This document shows, one piece after another, positions 1-6,779 of a stretch of 8,506 bases of DNA; position 1 is the stretch's first letter, and each line of letters begins with the position of its first letter. Both the position numbers and the translations under genes were made by a program. Source of the stretch: Alphaproteobacteria bacterium. GTDB lineage: Bacteria > Pseudomonadota > Alphaproteobacteria > UBA8366. Location of the stretch: positions 1 through 8,506 of the forward strand of contig JAOTYV010000216.1 in assembly GCA_029861675.1 (NCBI GenBank). Direction: 5' to 3'. The notes beneath the pieces were generated by a model, which made no database searches, was not told where the DNA came from, and was given only the letters and a program-made list of their open reading frames with translations.

Positions 1-717
1 AAGTCCAAGAAGAACGTGGTCGATCCGGCGGCGATCATCGAGAGCTACGGCGCCGATACGGCGCGGCTCTACATGCTGTCCGACAGCCCGCCGGACCGCG
101 ATTTGGAATGGACCGTGTCAGGAATCGATGCGACGTGGCGTTACGTTAACCGGTTGTGGCGCCTCTTCGTCACGCCGCCGGGCGCGCTGGCGCCGGGGGA
201 TGCGCCACGACCCGCCGCTTTGGGCGACATTGCGATGGCGGCGTTGCGCGACATTCACCGGACGATCGCCGACGTCGGCAACGACCTGGATCGGTTTCAT
301 TTTAACAAGGCGGTCGCCCGAATTCGCGAATTGACCAATGGGCTGGGCGATCTTAAAGGCGACGCCGACGACATCGCCTGGGTACGCCGCACCGGGCTCG
401 ACACGACGGCACGCCTGATCGGGCCGATCATGCCGCACCTCGCCGAAGAACTCTGGCAGCAGCTCGGCCATGAAACCCCGCTGGTCGACACGCCATGGCC
501 GGACTTCGACCCGGCGCTGATCGCCGAGGAGTCGGTTACCATGGCAGTTCAAGTCAACGGCAAGCTGCGCGGCACCGTCGAGCTGGCGCCCGACGCCACC
601 CGCGAAGCGGCGGAAACTGCGGCGTTGGCGCTGGATGCGATCCAGAAATTATTGGACGGCAACGCGCCGCGCAAGGTCATCGTCGTGCCCAAGAAGGTGA
701 TCAATGTCGTCGTATAG
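1..717 (+). CDS. leuS: Leucyl-tRNA synthetase, C-terminal part (5' end outside window)
   Basis: Charges tRNA-Leu with leucine in the cytoplasm. The first codons read KSKKNVVDP, which is the second half of the class I catalytic KMSKS loop, so the window opens inside the active-site region and 238 codons remain before the TAG stop. What follows matches the LeuS C-terminal half in order: the stem-contact segment (YGADTARLYMLSDSPPDRDLEW), the helical anticodon-binding domain with VNRLWRL and a late MPHLAEELWQQLG helix, and the small C-terminal domain with VQVNGKLRGTV and RKVIVVPKKVINVVV, which is typical of bacterial LeuS. The frame is open from base 1, and the GTG at 16 is internal and not a start. 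It is the first visible gene of a leuS-lptE-holA block; its last 14 bases overlap lptE, suggesting translational coupling. No odd features were seen. Confidence 0.97.
   Translation, partial: KSKKNVVDPAAIIESYGADTARLYMLSDSPPDRDLEWTVSGIDATWRYVNRLWRLFVTPPGALAPGDAPRPAALGDIAMAALRDIHRTIADVGNDLDRFHFNKAVARIRELTNGLGDLKGDADDIAWVRRTGLDTTARLIGPIMPHLAEELWQQLGHETPLVDTPWPDFDPALIAEESVTMAVQVNGKLRGTVELAPDATREAAETAALALDAIQKLLDGNAPRKVIVVPKKVINVVV
693..700 (+). promoter_or_regulatory. Ribosome binding site of lptE inside the leuS end
   Basis: GAAGGTGA ends three bases before the ATG at 704, so the G-rich core (AAGG) sits about 6 bases from the start. It supports the start that overlaps leuS by 14 bases over later GTG starts at 755 and 764. 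It lies wholly inside leuS codons. Confidence 0.6.
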
Positions 718-1270
718 CGACCACGGATCGATTTTTCTATCGCGCCGCCGGGTCGTGACGCGAGTGGGACAGCTTACCGGCCTATCGCTGGTCACCGCCT
801 GCGGCTTCCGGCCGCTCTACAAGTCCGCGCCCGATACCCCCGGCGCCACGCAGGCGATGGCGCAAATCAAAATTTACAATGTGATCGCGCGCAAGCGCCG
901 CTATGACCGGCTTGGCCAGCAGATGCACAACCTGTTGCTCGACCGGCTCAACCCGGGCGGGCGGCCGTCGACGCCGGCCTATGCCTTGCGCACCAACTTG
1001 GCCGTGTCCAAAACCGAGACCGGCCTGCGCATCACCGAAGAAGCGACCCGCGCACGGCTGACCGTGGTGGCAACTTTCAAACTCACCGCCACGCCGGGCG
1101 GCAAGCTGCTGATGCAAGGCCGGGAACGGTCGGTCAACAGCTACAACATTGCCGATTCAGAGTTTGCGACCCTGAGCGCCGAAGCCGATGCAGCGGAGCG
1201 CGCGGTGCGGGAAATCAGCGATTCGATCAAGCTTCGGCTCGGCATTTATTTTAAGTCGAACAGCGGTTGA
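704..1270 (+). CDS. lptE: LPS-assembly lipoprotein LptE
   Basis: Outer-membrane lipoprotein that plugs the LptD barrel and helps insert lipopolysaccharide into the outer leaflet. The 188-residue product starts with a basic stretch (RRR at 14-16), a short hydrophobic segment, and a lipobox-like V-T-A-C with the lipidated cysteine at residue 33. It is followed by GFRPLYK, the hallmark start of mature alphaproteobacterial LptE. The rest is a small mixed alpha/beta domain of the expected size (TGLRITEEATRARLTVVATFKL, then ERAVREISDSIKLRLGIYF near the end). The basic part reads SRRRVV, resembling a twin-arginine motif. A start at GTG 755 would give a shorter ordinary lipoprotein signal (Cys at 16), but the RBS favours ATG 704. 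It overlaps leuS by 14 bases and ends 7 bases before holA. Family assignment is by sequence resemblance, as LptE is poorly conserved. Confidence 0.88.
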   Translation: MSSYSDHGSIFLSRRRVVTRVGQLTGLSLVTACGFRPLYKSAPDTPGATQAMAQIKIYNVIARKRRYDRLGQQMHNLLLDRLNPGGRPSTPAYALRTNLAVSKTETGLRITEEATRARLTVVATFKLTATPGGKLLMQGRERSVNSYNIADSEFATLSAEADAAERAVREISDSIKLRLGIYFKSNSG

Positions 1271-1277
1271 AACCGCC

Positions 1278-2312
1278 ATGAAACTCTCCGCGTCCCGGAC
1301 CGATGCCTTCCTGCGCAGCCCCGACCCGGCGGTGCGCGCGGTTCTCATCTACGGGCCCGACACCGGCCTGGTGCGCGAACGCGCCGAGACGATCGCCAAA
1401 ACCGTGGTGGCGGATTTGACCGACCCATTCCTGGTCGCGGATTTGGCCGGGGACGGACTTGCCGACGATCCCGCACGGCTTGCGGATGAGGCGGCGGCGA
1501 TGGCGCTGACCGGCGGGCGCCGGCTGGTGCGCGTGCGCGATGCGACGGACCGCGCCCTCAAGGCGGTGGAAGCCATGGCCGTGGCGCCGACCGGCGACAG
1601 CCTCGTGGTGATGCAGGCCGGCGAACTCACCCCGCGCTCCGCCATGCGGCGGTTCTTCGAATCGGCCAAGGATATGGCGGCGTTGCCGTGCTATGCGGAC
1701 GACAGCCGCGGCCTGGAACAGTTGGCGCATGAAGTTTTCGCGGCGTCCAATGTCACCGCCGCACCGCAAGCGATCGACTATTTGGTCGCAAATCTCGGGG
1801 CCGATCGCGGCCTCAGCCGGTCCGAGCTGGAGAAACTCGCCCTGTACGCCGGCGAGGGGGGCACAATATCCGTCGAAGACGCCATGGCGGTGGTCGGCGA
1901 CAGCGCCGCGCTGTCGCTCGACGACGTGGTCTATGCCGCCACCGATGGCGAGGCCGGTGCGCTCGACCGAGCCTATGCCAAGAGCATGCAGGAAGGGGTC
2001 AGCCCGGTGGCGGTGCTGCGCGCCATTTCCGGGCATCTTTTGCGATTGCAGGCGGTTGCCGCGCGTGTCGCTGCCGGGGAGCCGCCGGCGCAGGCGGTTA
2101 AGGCACTGCGGCCGCCGGTATTTTTCAAGCGCACGGCTCAATTCGTGCGGCAGGCGCGCATCTGGCAGGGCCGCCGCGTCGCGCGCGCGCTCGATCTCAC
2201 CATGACGGCGGAGCGCGGCTGCAAGACCACGGGAATGCCCGATGCGGCGCTGTGCGGCCGGGCGTTGATGCAAATCGCCGCGCTGGCGCGCCAGGGACGG
2301 CGGCCGGGCTAA
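1278..2312 (+). CDS. holA: DNA polymerase III delta subunit (clamp loader)
   Basis: Delta subunit of the clamp loader, which opens the beta sliding clamp so it can be loaded at primed sites during replication. The 344-residue product has the family's usual length. N-terminal landmarks are LIYGPDTGLVRERAE at about 23-37, a P-loop-like fold that in delta does not bind ATP. Central markers are LGADRGLSRSELEKLALYAG (163-182) and SLDDVVYAATDG (193-204), with a C-terminal helical collar (VSPVAVLRAISGHLLRLQAVA, FFKR, then RALDLTMTAERGCKTTG). The ATG at 1278 was chosen because the product then begins MKLSASRTDAFLR, as in homologues; the open frame runs 30 codons further upstream but only by overlapping lptE. 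There is no clear Shine-Dalgarno sequence, so translation probably depends on coupling to lptE 7 bases upstream. It is the last gene of the + strand operon. Confidence 0.95.
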   Translation: MKLSASRTDAFLRSPDPAVRAVLIYGPDTGLVRERAETIAKTVVADLTDPFLVADLAGDGLADDPARLADEAAAMALTGGRRLVRVRDATDRALKAVEAMAVAPTGDSLVVMQAGELTPRSAMRRFFESAKDMAALPCYADDSRGLEQLAHEVFAASNVTAAPQAIDYLVANLGADRGLSRSELEKLALYAGEGGTISVEDAMAVVGDSAALSLDDVVYAATDGEAGALDRAYAKSMQEGVSPVAVLRAISGHLLRLQAVAARVAAGEPPAQAVKALRPPVFFKRTAQFVRQARIWQGRRVARALDLTMTAERGCKTTGMPDAALCGRALMQIAALARQGRRPG

Positions 2313-2340
2313 CCGAAATTGGAGTGACGGCGGGGCCGGA

Positions 2341-2395
2341 TAACCCATTTCTTGTTTAGAATGCCTCAAGTGAAATGGGCTATCTCTTTGTTTTT
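2341..2395 (+). terminator. Intrinsic terminator after holA
   Basis: The 11-base arm at 2341-2351 pairs with 2372-2382 with one A-C mismatch (core CCCATTTC / GAAATGGG). A CTTG / CAAG pair inside the loop (2351-2354 with 2367-2370) can extend the stem. It is followed at once by a T-rich tract ending in five T (2383-2395). The tract is on the + strand side only, so it should stop leuS-lptE-holA transcription before it runs into convergent parB. It begins 28 bases after the holA stop. Confidence 0.7.
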
Positions 2396-2397
2396 AC

Positions 2398-2441
2398 GCA
2401 AATACGGCGTCGCGAACCGTTTCGGTTCGCTCGGGATTTGC
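2398..2441 (-). terminator. Hairpin beside the parB stop, possible parB terminator
   Basis: A perfect 8-bp stem, GCGAACCG (2412-2419) with CGGTTCGC (2423-2430), has a 3-base loop. It is enclosed by an outer 6-bp pair, GCAAAT (2398-2403) with ATTTGC (2436-2441). It starts one base past the parB TAG. No T tract follows on the - strand, so it is not a textbook intrinsic terminator. It could act as a 3' end stabiliser or as a backstop for the opposing operon. Confidence 0.4.
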
Positions 2442-2442
2442 C

Positions 2443-3348
2443 CTAGCCCTGCCCGTCGGTGGAAAGCCGCTGCAGCAGATCGTCGAGTTGTTCCAGCGAT
2501 TCATAACGGATCGTCAGCAACCCGCCCTCGCCGCGCTCCTCGATCTGGACACGCAGCCCGAGCATACCGCTCAGGTCGCGTTCCAGCGCCGCGGTGTTCG
2601 GATCCTTGGACTGTTTCGGCGGCCGGCCGCGGGGCCGCCCTCCGCCATCGGCGCCGGCGGCCTTGCCGCGGCGGGCGAGCGCTTCGGCCTGGCGCACATT
2701 CAGCCCTTTGGCGATGATTTCCCGCGCCAGCGTCTCCGGTTCCTCCGCGTTGATCAAGGCGCGCGCATGCCCGGCGCTCAATTCCCGCTCGCGGATTTGC
2801 CGTTGCACGGAATCGGGCAACGTCAGCAGGCGCAACGTGTTGGCGATATGGCTGCGGCTTTTGCCGACCGCCTGGGCCAAGGCCTCCTGGGTATGCCCGA
2901 AATCGTCGACCAGGCGGCGGAACCCCTCGGCCTCTTCGAGCGCCGACAAATCGTCGCGATGAATGTTTTCGACCAGCGCGATTTCCAGCGCCTCGCGGTC
3001 GCCGATCTCGCGCTCGACGATCGGCACATCGTGCAGCCGGGCGATTTGCGCCGCGCGCCAGCGCCGCTCGCCCGCGATTATTTGAAAATCGCCGGCGCGA
3101 TCCGGATGAGACCGCACCAGAATCGGCTCCAGCACGCCTTTTTCGCGTACCGAGTCGGCCAGCGCCGCCAGGCTTTCCTCGTCGAAATACTGGCGCGGCT
3201 GAAACGGCCCGGGGTGGAGCCTGCCGACCGGCGCGGTGCCCGGCGCGCCCGCGGCGCCCGCTTCGGGCATGGCCGCCTCTTCGCCGAACAATGCCGACAA
3301 TCCGCGTCCGAGACCCCGGCGTTTGCCCTCTTCTCCGTCCGCAGCCAT
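2443..3348 (-). CDS. parB: Chromosome partitioning protein ParB (parS-binding CTPase clamp)
   Basis: Binds parS, hydrolyses CTP and slides along DNA as a clamp, linking the origin region to ParA and SMC. Numbering from ATG 3348 (301 residues): an N-terminal RRGLGRGLSALFG (10-22) is the ParA-contact motif. The CTPase domain (about 40-135) has QPR at 50-52, GERRWRA (93-99, nucleotide-binding box) and ENIHR (127-131, usually ENxQR). The helix-turn-helix domain (about 150-225) contains TQEALAQAVGKSRSHIANTL. A Gly/Pro-rich linker carries GRPRGRPPK (237-245), and the C-terminal dimerisation domain runs from about 252 to the end. By eye alignment with Caulobacter ParB, the parS-specificity positions read R, T, T and G, the ParB rather than Noc type apart from one A-to-T change. 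The start is ambiguous: GTG 3351 (4-base overlap with parA) or ATG 3348 (one-base overlap, TGATG). ATG is preferred because GGGATGG lies 7 bases upstream. Confidence 0.97.
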   Translation of the reverse strand: MAADGEEGKRRGLGRGLSALFGEEAAMPEAGAAGAPGTAPVGRLHPGPFQPRQYFDEESLAALADSVREKGVLEPILVRSHPDRAGDFQIIAGERRWRAAQIARLHDVPIVEREIGDREALEIALVENIHRDDLSALEEAEGFRRLVDDFGHTQEALAQAVGKSRSHIANTLRLLTLPDSVQRQIRERELSAGHARALINAEEPETLAREIIAKGLNVRQAEALARRGKAAGADGGGRPRGRPPKQSKDPNTAALERDLSGMLGLRVQIEERGEGGLLTIRYESLEQLDDLLQRLSTDGQG

Positions 3349-4190
3349 CACGCGGCCATCCCGGATTCCCGTTTGAGAATCTCGCTGGCCAGGTGGATGT
3401 AGGCTTGACTGCCGGCGCAGCGCCAGTCGTACAGCAGGACCGGTTTGCCGTGCGACGGCGCCTCCGACACCCGGACGTTGCGGGGAATAATGGTCTTGTA
3501 GACCTTGTCGCCGAAATGCGCTCGCACATCGGCTTCGACCATTTCGGACAGGTTGTTACGCTTGTCGAACATGGTCAGCACCACGCCGAGAATTTCCAGC
3601 GACGGATTGAAGGCGCGGCGCACCCGCTCGATCGTGCTGACCAGGTGGCTGAGCCCTTCAAGCGCGTAGAATTCGACCTGAAGCGGCACCAGCACCGCGT
3701 CGGCGGCGCAAAGTGCGTTCAATGTCAATAAGTTAAGGGATGGCGGGCAATCAATGAGCACAAAGTCATAACCGCGGGCCGCGGCCAGCGCGTCCGATAG
3801 GCGGAATTCCCGGCGGTCCTGCTGCACCAGTTCCAGTTCCGCGCCCGCGAGATGCACCGAGGACGGTACGATATCGAGACCGGGGATCTTGGTCTTGATT
3901 TTTGCCGCGTCGAGGGTCGCCTCGTTCATCAGCAAATCATAGGTGTTCGTTTCGCGGTCGGAACGACCAATCCCGAGCCCGGTGCTCGCATTGCCCTGCG
4001 GATCGAAATCGAGCACCAAGACCCGTTTCTGTACCGCGGCCATGGCAGTCGCCAAATTGACCGTCGTGGTGGTCTTGCCGACACCGCCTTTCTGATTGGC
4101 GACGGAGACGATTCGCGGCCGTGTCATGCCGGCCGCGCCGCCCCCATCGCCCGACGTCCGATCAGCATCCGACATTATCGAATTCCACAT
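3348..4190 (-). CDS. parA: Chromosome partitioning ATPase ParA
   Basis: Deviant Walker ATPase that binds nucleoid DNA as an ATP dimer and drives movement of ParB-parS complexes. The 280-residue product contains the deviant P-loop KGGVGKT (34-40, signature lysine 34), Walker A' DFDPQGN (61-67), Walker B FVLIDCPP (143-150), and the C-terminal SEAPSHGKPVLLYDWRCAGSQAY that is typical of chromosomal (Soj-type) ParA. There is no N-terminal helix-turn-helix, so it is not a plasmid type Ia ParA. ATG 4190 overlaps the rsmG end by 29 bases and has AAGGG 8 bases upstream. ATG 4175 (14-base overlap) and ATG 4127 (just before TRPRIVSVANQ) are possible later starts; the first 21 residues are not conserved-looking. 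It is translationally linked to parB by an overlapping stop/start. Confidence 0.97.
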   Translation of the reverse strand: MWNSIMSDADRTSGDGGGAAGMTRPRIVSVANQKGGVGKTTTTVNLATAMAAVQKRVLVLDFDPQGNASTGLGIGRSDRETNTYDLLMNEATLDAAKIKTKIPGLDIVPSSVHLAGAELELVQQDRREFRLSDALAAARGYDFVLIDCPPSLNLLTLNALCAADAVLVPLQVEFYALEGLSHLVSTIERVRRAFNPSLEILGVVLTMFDKRNNLSEMVEADVRAHFGDKVYKTIIPRNVRVSEAPSHGKPVLLYDWRCAGSQAYIHLASEILKRESGMAA

Positions 4191-4809
4191 TTGGTTTGCC
4201 CTTCATCCGAATTATGACACCGCCGGCGTCAGTCACGCTTGGAATTTTTTCTATGTCTCCGGCCCAGCTTTGCCGAATTTCGGCCAATTCCGCGTCCACA
4301 TTCTTCCCTTTGTGAAAGAGACACACTGTATTCGGTACCATATATAATTTAATGCGCTCTAAAAGCAATGGAAGAGAGGCGACCGCCCGTGCCGTTATAA
4401 CATCAGCGGGCGGAATTTCATCCCCTAAATCTTCAATCCGCCGGTCATGAATAACCACCGCCGCGCCGGCCACGCGCGCCGCCTCGCGCAAAAAAGCGCA
4501 TTTCCGTTTATCCGACTCGACCAGGACGACGCCTTCGACCCCCATGATTGCCAGCACCAGCCCGGGAAATCCCGCGCCGCTGCCGAGATCGAGCAGGCTC
4601 CGGGTACCCGCCGGAATGTGCGGCAGCAGCTGCGCCGAATCCCAAATATGGCGGCGCCAGAGATCGCCGAGCGAGGCGTTGCTCACCAGATTGATGGCTT
4701 TCTGCCATTTGCACAGCAGATCGGCATAGAGTTGGAGCCGGGCCAATGTTTCACGTGAAACGCCGGCATGGGCCGCGAAGGCCGCAGGCGTGAGCGGTTC
4801 AGCCGGCAA
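4162..4809 (-). CDS. rsmG: 16S rRNA (guanine527-N7)-methyltransferase RsmG (GidB)
   Basis: Uses S-adenosylmethionine to methylate N7 of G527 in the 530 loop of 16S rRNA; in other bacteria its loss gives low-level streptomycin resistance. The 215-residue product has the SAM-binding [11 protein letters not shown] (73-83), [19 protein letters not shown] (95-113) and ITARAVASL (138-146), plus [26 protein letters not shown] near the N terminus, all RsmG hallmarks. The start is TTG at 4807-4809: an in-frame stop lies 18 bases upstream at 4828-4830 and no in-frame ATG or GTG exists before the conserved VSRETL. Translation probably depends on coupling to mnmG, whose stop lies inside the first codons (11-base overlap). 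The gene contains a near-perfect parS (4747-4762). It also has an AT-rich stretch around 4301-4360 (22 of 60 bases G/C by hand count), unlike its neighbours. Confidence 0.96.
   Translation of the reverse strand: MPAEPLTPAAFAAHAGVSRETLARLQLYADLLCKWQKAINLVSNASLGDLWRRHIWDSAQLLPHIPAGTRSLLDLGSGAGFPGLVLAIMGVEGVVLVESDKRKCAFLREAARVAGAAVVIHDRRIEDLGDEIPPADVITARAVASLPLLLERIKLYMVPNTVCLFHKGKNVDAELAEIRQSWAGDIEKIPSVTDAGGVIIRMKGKPNVEFDNVGC
4341..4368 (-). promoter_or_regulatory. Possible internal promoter for parAB inside rsmG
   Basis: On the - strand TTGCTT (4363-4368) is followed after 16 bases by TATATA (4341-4346), in the most AT-rich patch of the window, about 150 bases upstream of the parA start. The -35 is weak (3 of 6) and the -10 moderate. 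Coding constraint on rsmG could also explain the sequence. Offered as a candidate only. Confidence 0.3.
4747..4762. promoter_or_regulatory. parS: parS site embedded in rsmG (15/16)
   Basis: TGTTTCACGTGAAACG differs from the bacterial parS consensus TGTTTCACGTGAAACA only at the last base. It lies in rsmG, where it encodes Val17-Ser-Arg-Glu-Thr21, the conserved VSRET of alphaproteobacterial RsmG. ParB should load here. It is about 1.4 kb upstream of the parB start and 2,033 bases from the perfect site. Confidence 0.88.
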
Positions 4810-6673
4810 TCCGGCTGGTGTCCCGCTTCACATGGCGCAACAACGCCACCAGGGCGGCCGGCGTGATGCCCGAGATGCGTGCCGCCGCGGCGAGCGTTCC
4901 CGGCCGGGACGCCGCCAGCTTTTCGCGCGCTTCATTGGACAGGCTTCCGACGTCCGCATAATTCAGATCCGCCGGCAAGGCCAGGGCCTCGTCCCGCCGG
5001 TAGGCCCGGATATCCGCATCCTGCCGCGCGATATAGGCGGCATACAGCGCGTCGATCTCCAGCTGCTCGGCGACCTCCGGCCCGAATTGGCCAAATTCCG
5101 GCCAGATCGCCCGGAGCCCCGTCACGGTCACCCCGGGGAAGGCGAGCAGGGCCGCGGCGGTCCGCACCGCCCCATCCTGGCTGATGGCCATTCCCTGCGC
5201 GGCGAGCTGCCGTGGGCTCGCCGTCACGGTCGCGGCGAACTGGCGCGCCGCCTCCAGCGCGGCCCGCTTCGCCTCCCAATGCCGGAGCCGTTCCGCCGAT
5301 AGGCAGCCGATCCGGGCGCCGATGGGCGACAGCCGCTGATCCGCATTGTCGGCGCGCAGCCGGAGCCGGTACTCGGCCCGCGATGTGAACATCCGGTAGG
5401 GCTCATCGGTGCCCCTGGTCACGAGATCGTCGATCAGCACACCGATATACCCGACCGCCCGGTCGAGCGTTAGCGGTTCGGTTTCGCCCCCCGCCGCCCG
5501 CGCGGCGTTGAGCCCGGCCATCAATCCCTGGGCGGCGGCCTCCTCATAGCCGGTGGTACCATTGATCTGTCCGGCAAAGTACAGACCCGGGATGCGCCGC
5601 GTCTCCAGGCTCGGCCGCAATTCCCGCGGATCGACATAATCATATTCGATCGCATAGCCCGGCCGCAGCATCACTGCGCGCTCCAGGCCCGGGATGGTTT
5701 TTAGCAACCCAAGCTGAACGTCTTCCGGCAAGGACGTCGAGATGCCGTTGGGATAAACGGTGTGGTCGTCCAGACCCTCGGGTTCCAGAAATATCTGGTG
5801 CCGTGATTTGTCGGCGAACCGCATGACCTTGTCTTCGATCGAGGGGCAGTAGCGCGGCCCCTGCCCGTCGATCTGTCCCGAATACACCGGTGCGCGATCG
5901 ATGTTCGCGCGGATCAGCGCATGGCCGGCGGCGCCCGTATAGGTAATGTGGCAGGCGATCTGCGGCGTCTCGATTTGCCGCGTCATATAAGAGAACGGCA
6001 CCGGCGGATCATCCCCCGGCTGCGCCTGCAAGCCGGCCCAATCGATCGTCCGGCCATCCAGCCGCGGCGGCGTGCCGGTCTTGAGCCGCCCGAGACCGAA
6101 GCCCGCCTGGGCCAGCGTATCCGACAAACCGTACGTCGCCGCCTCGCCGGCCCGGCCCGCCGGGATGGTCCGCTCGCCGATATGAATCAGACCCCGCAAA
6201 AACGTCCCCGTGGTCAGCACGACCCGGGGCGCCGGAAAACGGCGGCCGTCGCCCGCCACCACGCCCGCGACCCGGCCTTCCCGATCCCGGGAAATATCCT
6301 CCACCGCCGCCTCGGCAATCTCCAGATTTTCCTGATCCCGCAAGACCGCCTGCATCGCCTGACGATACAGGGCGCGATCCGCCTGCGCGCGCGGCCCGCG
6401 AACCGCCGGCCCCTTGCTGCGATTGAGCATGCGGAACTGAATGCCCGCGCGGTCGATGGCGCGCGCCATCACCCCGTCCAGCGCATCGATCTCGCGCACC
6501 AGATGCCCCTTGGCGAGCCCACCGATCGCCGGATTGCAGGACATTTCACCGATGGTGTGGCGCTTGTGGGTCACCAGCAAGGTCGCGGCGCCAAGTCGCG
6601 CGGCGGCTGCCGCCGCCTCACACCCGGCATGCCCGCCGCCCACCACGATGACGTCCCAACACTGCTTCATCAT
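4799..6673 (-). CDS. mnmG: tRNA uridine 5-carboxymethylaminomethyl modification enzyme MnmG (GidA)
   Basis: FAD- and NADH-dependent partner of MnmE; together they add the (carboxymethyl)aminomethyl group to wobble U34 of certain tRNAs. The 624-residue product has the usual length. The N-terminal FAD-binding loop is [15 protein letters not shown] (7-21). [15 protein letters not shown] (42-56) carries Cys46, and [15 protein letters not shown] (272-286) carries Cys276; these match the two functional cysteines of the E. coli protein. [14 protein letters not shown] (370-383) is the second family signature. The C-terminal MnmE-binding domain holds [15 protein letters not shown] (572-586). The start is ATG 6673 or the adjacent ATG 6670. 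An in-frame ATG at 6796 would add a 41-residue MFHVKH... extension made of parS and promoter DNA and is rejected. No Shine-Dalgarno is seen; the promoter ends 7 bases upstream. The stop overlaps rsmG by 11 bases. Confidence 0.97.
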   Translation of the reverse strand: MMKQCWDVIVVGGGHAGCEAAAAAARLGAATLLVTHKRHTIGEMSCNPAIGGLAKGHLVREIDALDGVMARAIDRAGIQFRMLNRSKGPAVRGPRAQADRALYRQAMQAVLRDQENLEIAEAAVEDISRDREGRVAGVVAGDGRRFPAPRVVLTTGTFLRGLIHIGERTIPAGRAGEAATYGLSDTLAQAGFGLGRLKTGTPPRLDGRTIDWAGLQAQPGDDPPVPFSYMTRQIETPQIACHITYTGAAGHALIRANIDRAPVYSGQIDGQGPRYCPSIEDKVMRFADKSRHQIFLEPEGLDDHTVYPNGISTSLPEDVQLGLLKTIPGLERAVMLRPGYAIEYDYVDPRELRPSLETRRIPGLYFAGQINGTTGYEEAAAQGLMAGLNAARAAGGETEPLTLDRAVGYIGVLIDDLVTRGTDEPYRMFTSRAEYRLRLRADNADQRLSPIGARIGCLSAERLRHWEAKRAALEAARQFAATVTASPRQLAAQGMAISQDGAVRTAAALLAFPGVTVTGLRAIWPEFGQFGPEVAEQLEIDALYAAYIARQDADIRAYRRDEALALPADLNYADVGSLSNEAREKLAASRPGTLAAAARISGITPAALVALLRHVKRDTSRIAG

Positions 6674-6680
6674 GGCGCGG

Positions 6681-6709
6681 ACATTAGGGTTTCGCCCTTG
6701 CGATGTCAA
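6681..6709 (-). promoter_or_regulatory. Sigma-70-type promoter of mnmG, near-leaderless
   Basis: On the - strand TTGACA (6704-6709, perfect -35) is followed by a 17-base spacer and TAATGT (6681-6686). Only 7 bases separate the -10 from the mnmG ATG at 6673, so transcription should begin at or within a few bases of the start codon. That agrees with the lack of a ribosome binding site. It would drive mnmG-rsmG-parA-parB independently of mnmE. Confidence 0.65.
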
Positions 6710-6779
6710 AGCGTTATGGCGCAATTCCGCCCACCCGCGACGGCTTCGGCGGGGATCGCGCGGGCACCGCCCGCCGGCA

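Noticed and set aside
321..332. 12-bp palindrome AATTCGCGAATT inside leuS
   Set aside because: It is a single copy, explained by coding sequence (ARIRELTN region), and matches no site type I recognise.
1263..1276. Inverted repeat GCGGTT-GA-AACCGC across the lptE stop, just before holA
   Set aside because: A two-base loop cannot form as drawn, and no T tract or known operator pattern accompanies it. Probably chance.
1251..2369. 372-codon open frame on the - strand opposite holA
   Set aside because: His/Arg/Gly-rich translation with no family resemblance. It fully overlaps the clear holA gene and is explained by GC-rich codon bias.
2488..3402. 304-codon open frame on the + strand opposite parB
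   Set aside because: Antisense shadow; the parB motifs are unambiguous on the - strand.
4507..4515. DnaA-box-like TTATCCGAC inside rsmG
   Set aside because: It is a single degenerate match with no cluster of boxes or AT-rich unwinding element around it, so it does not support an origin here.
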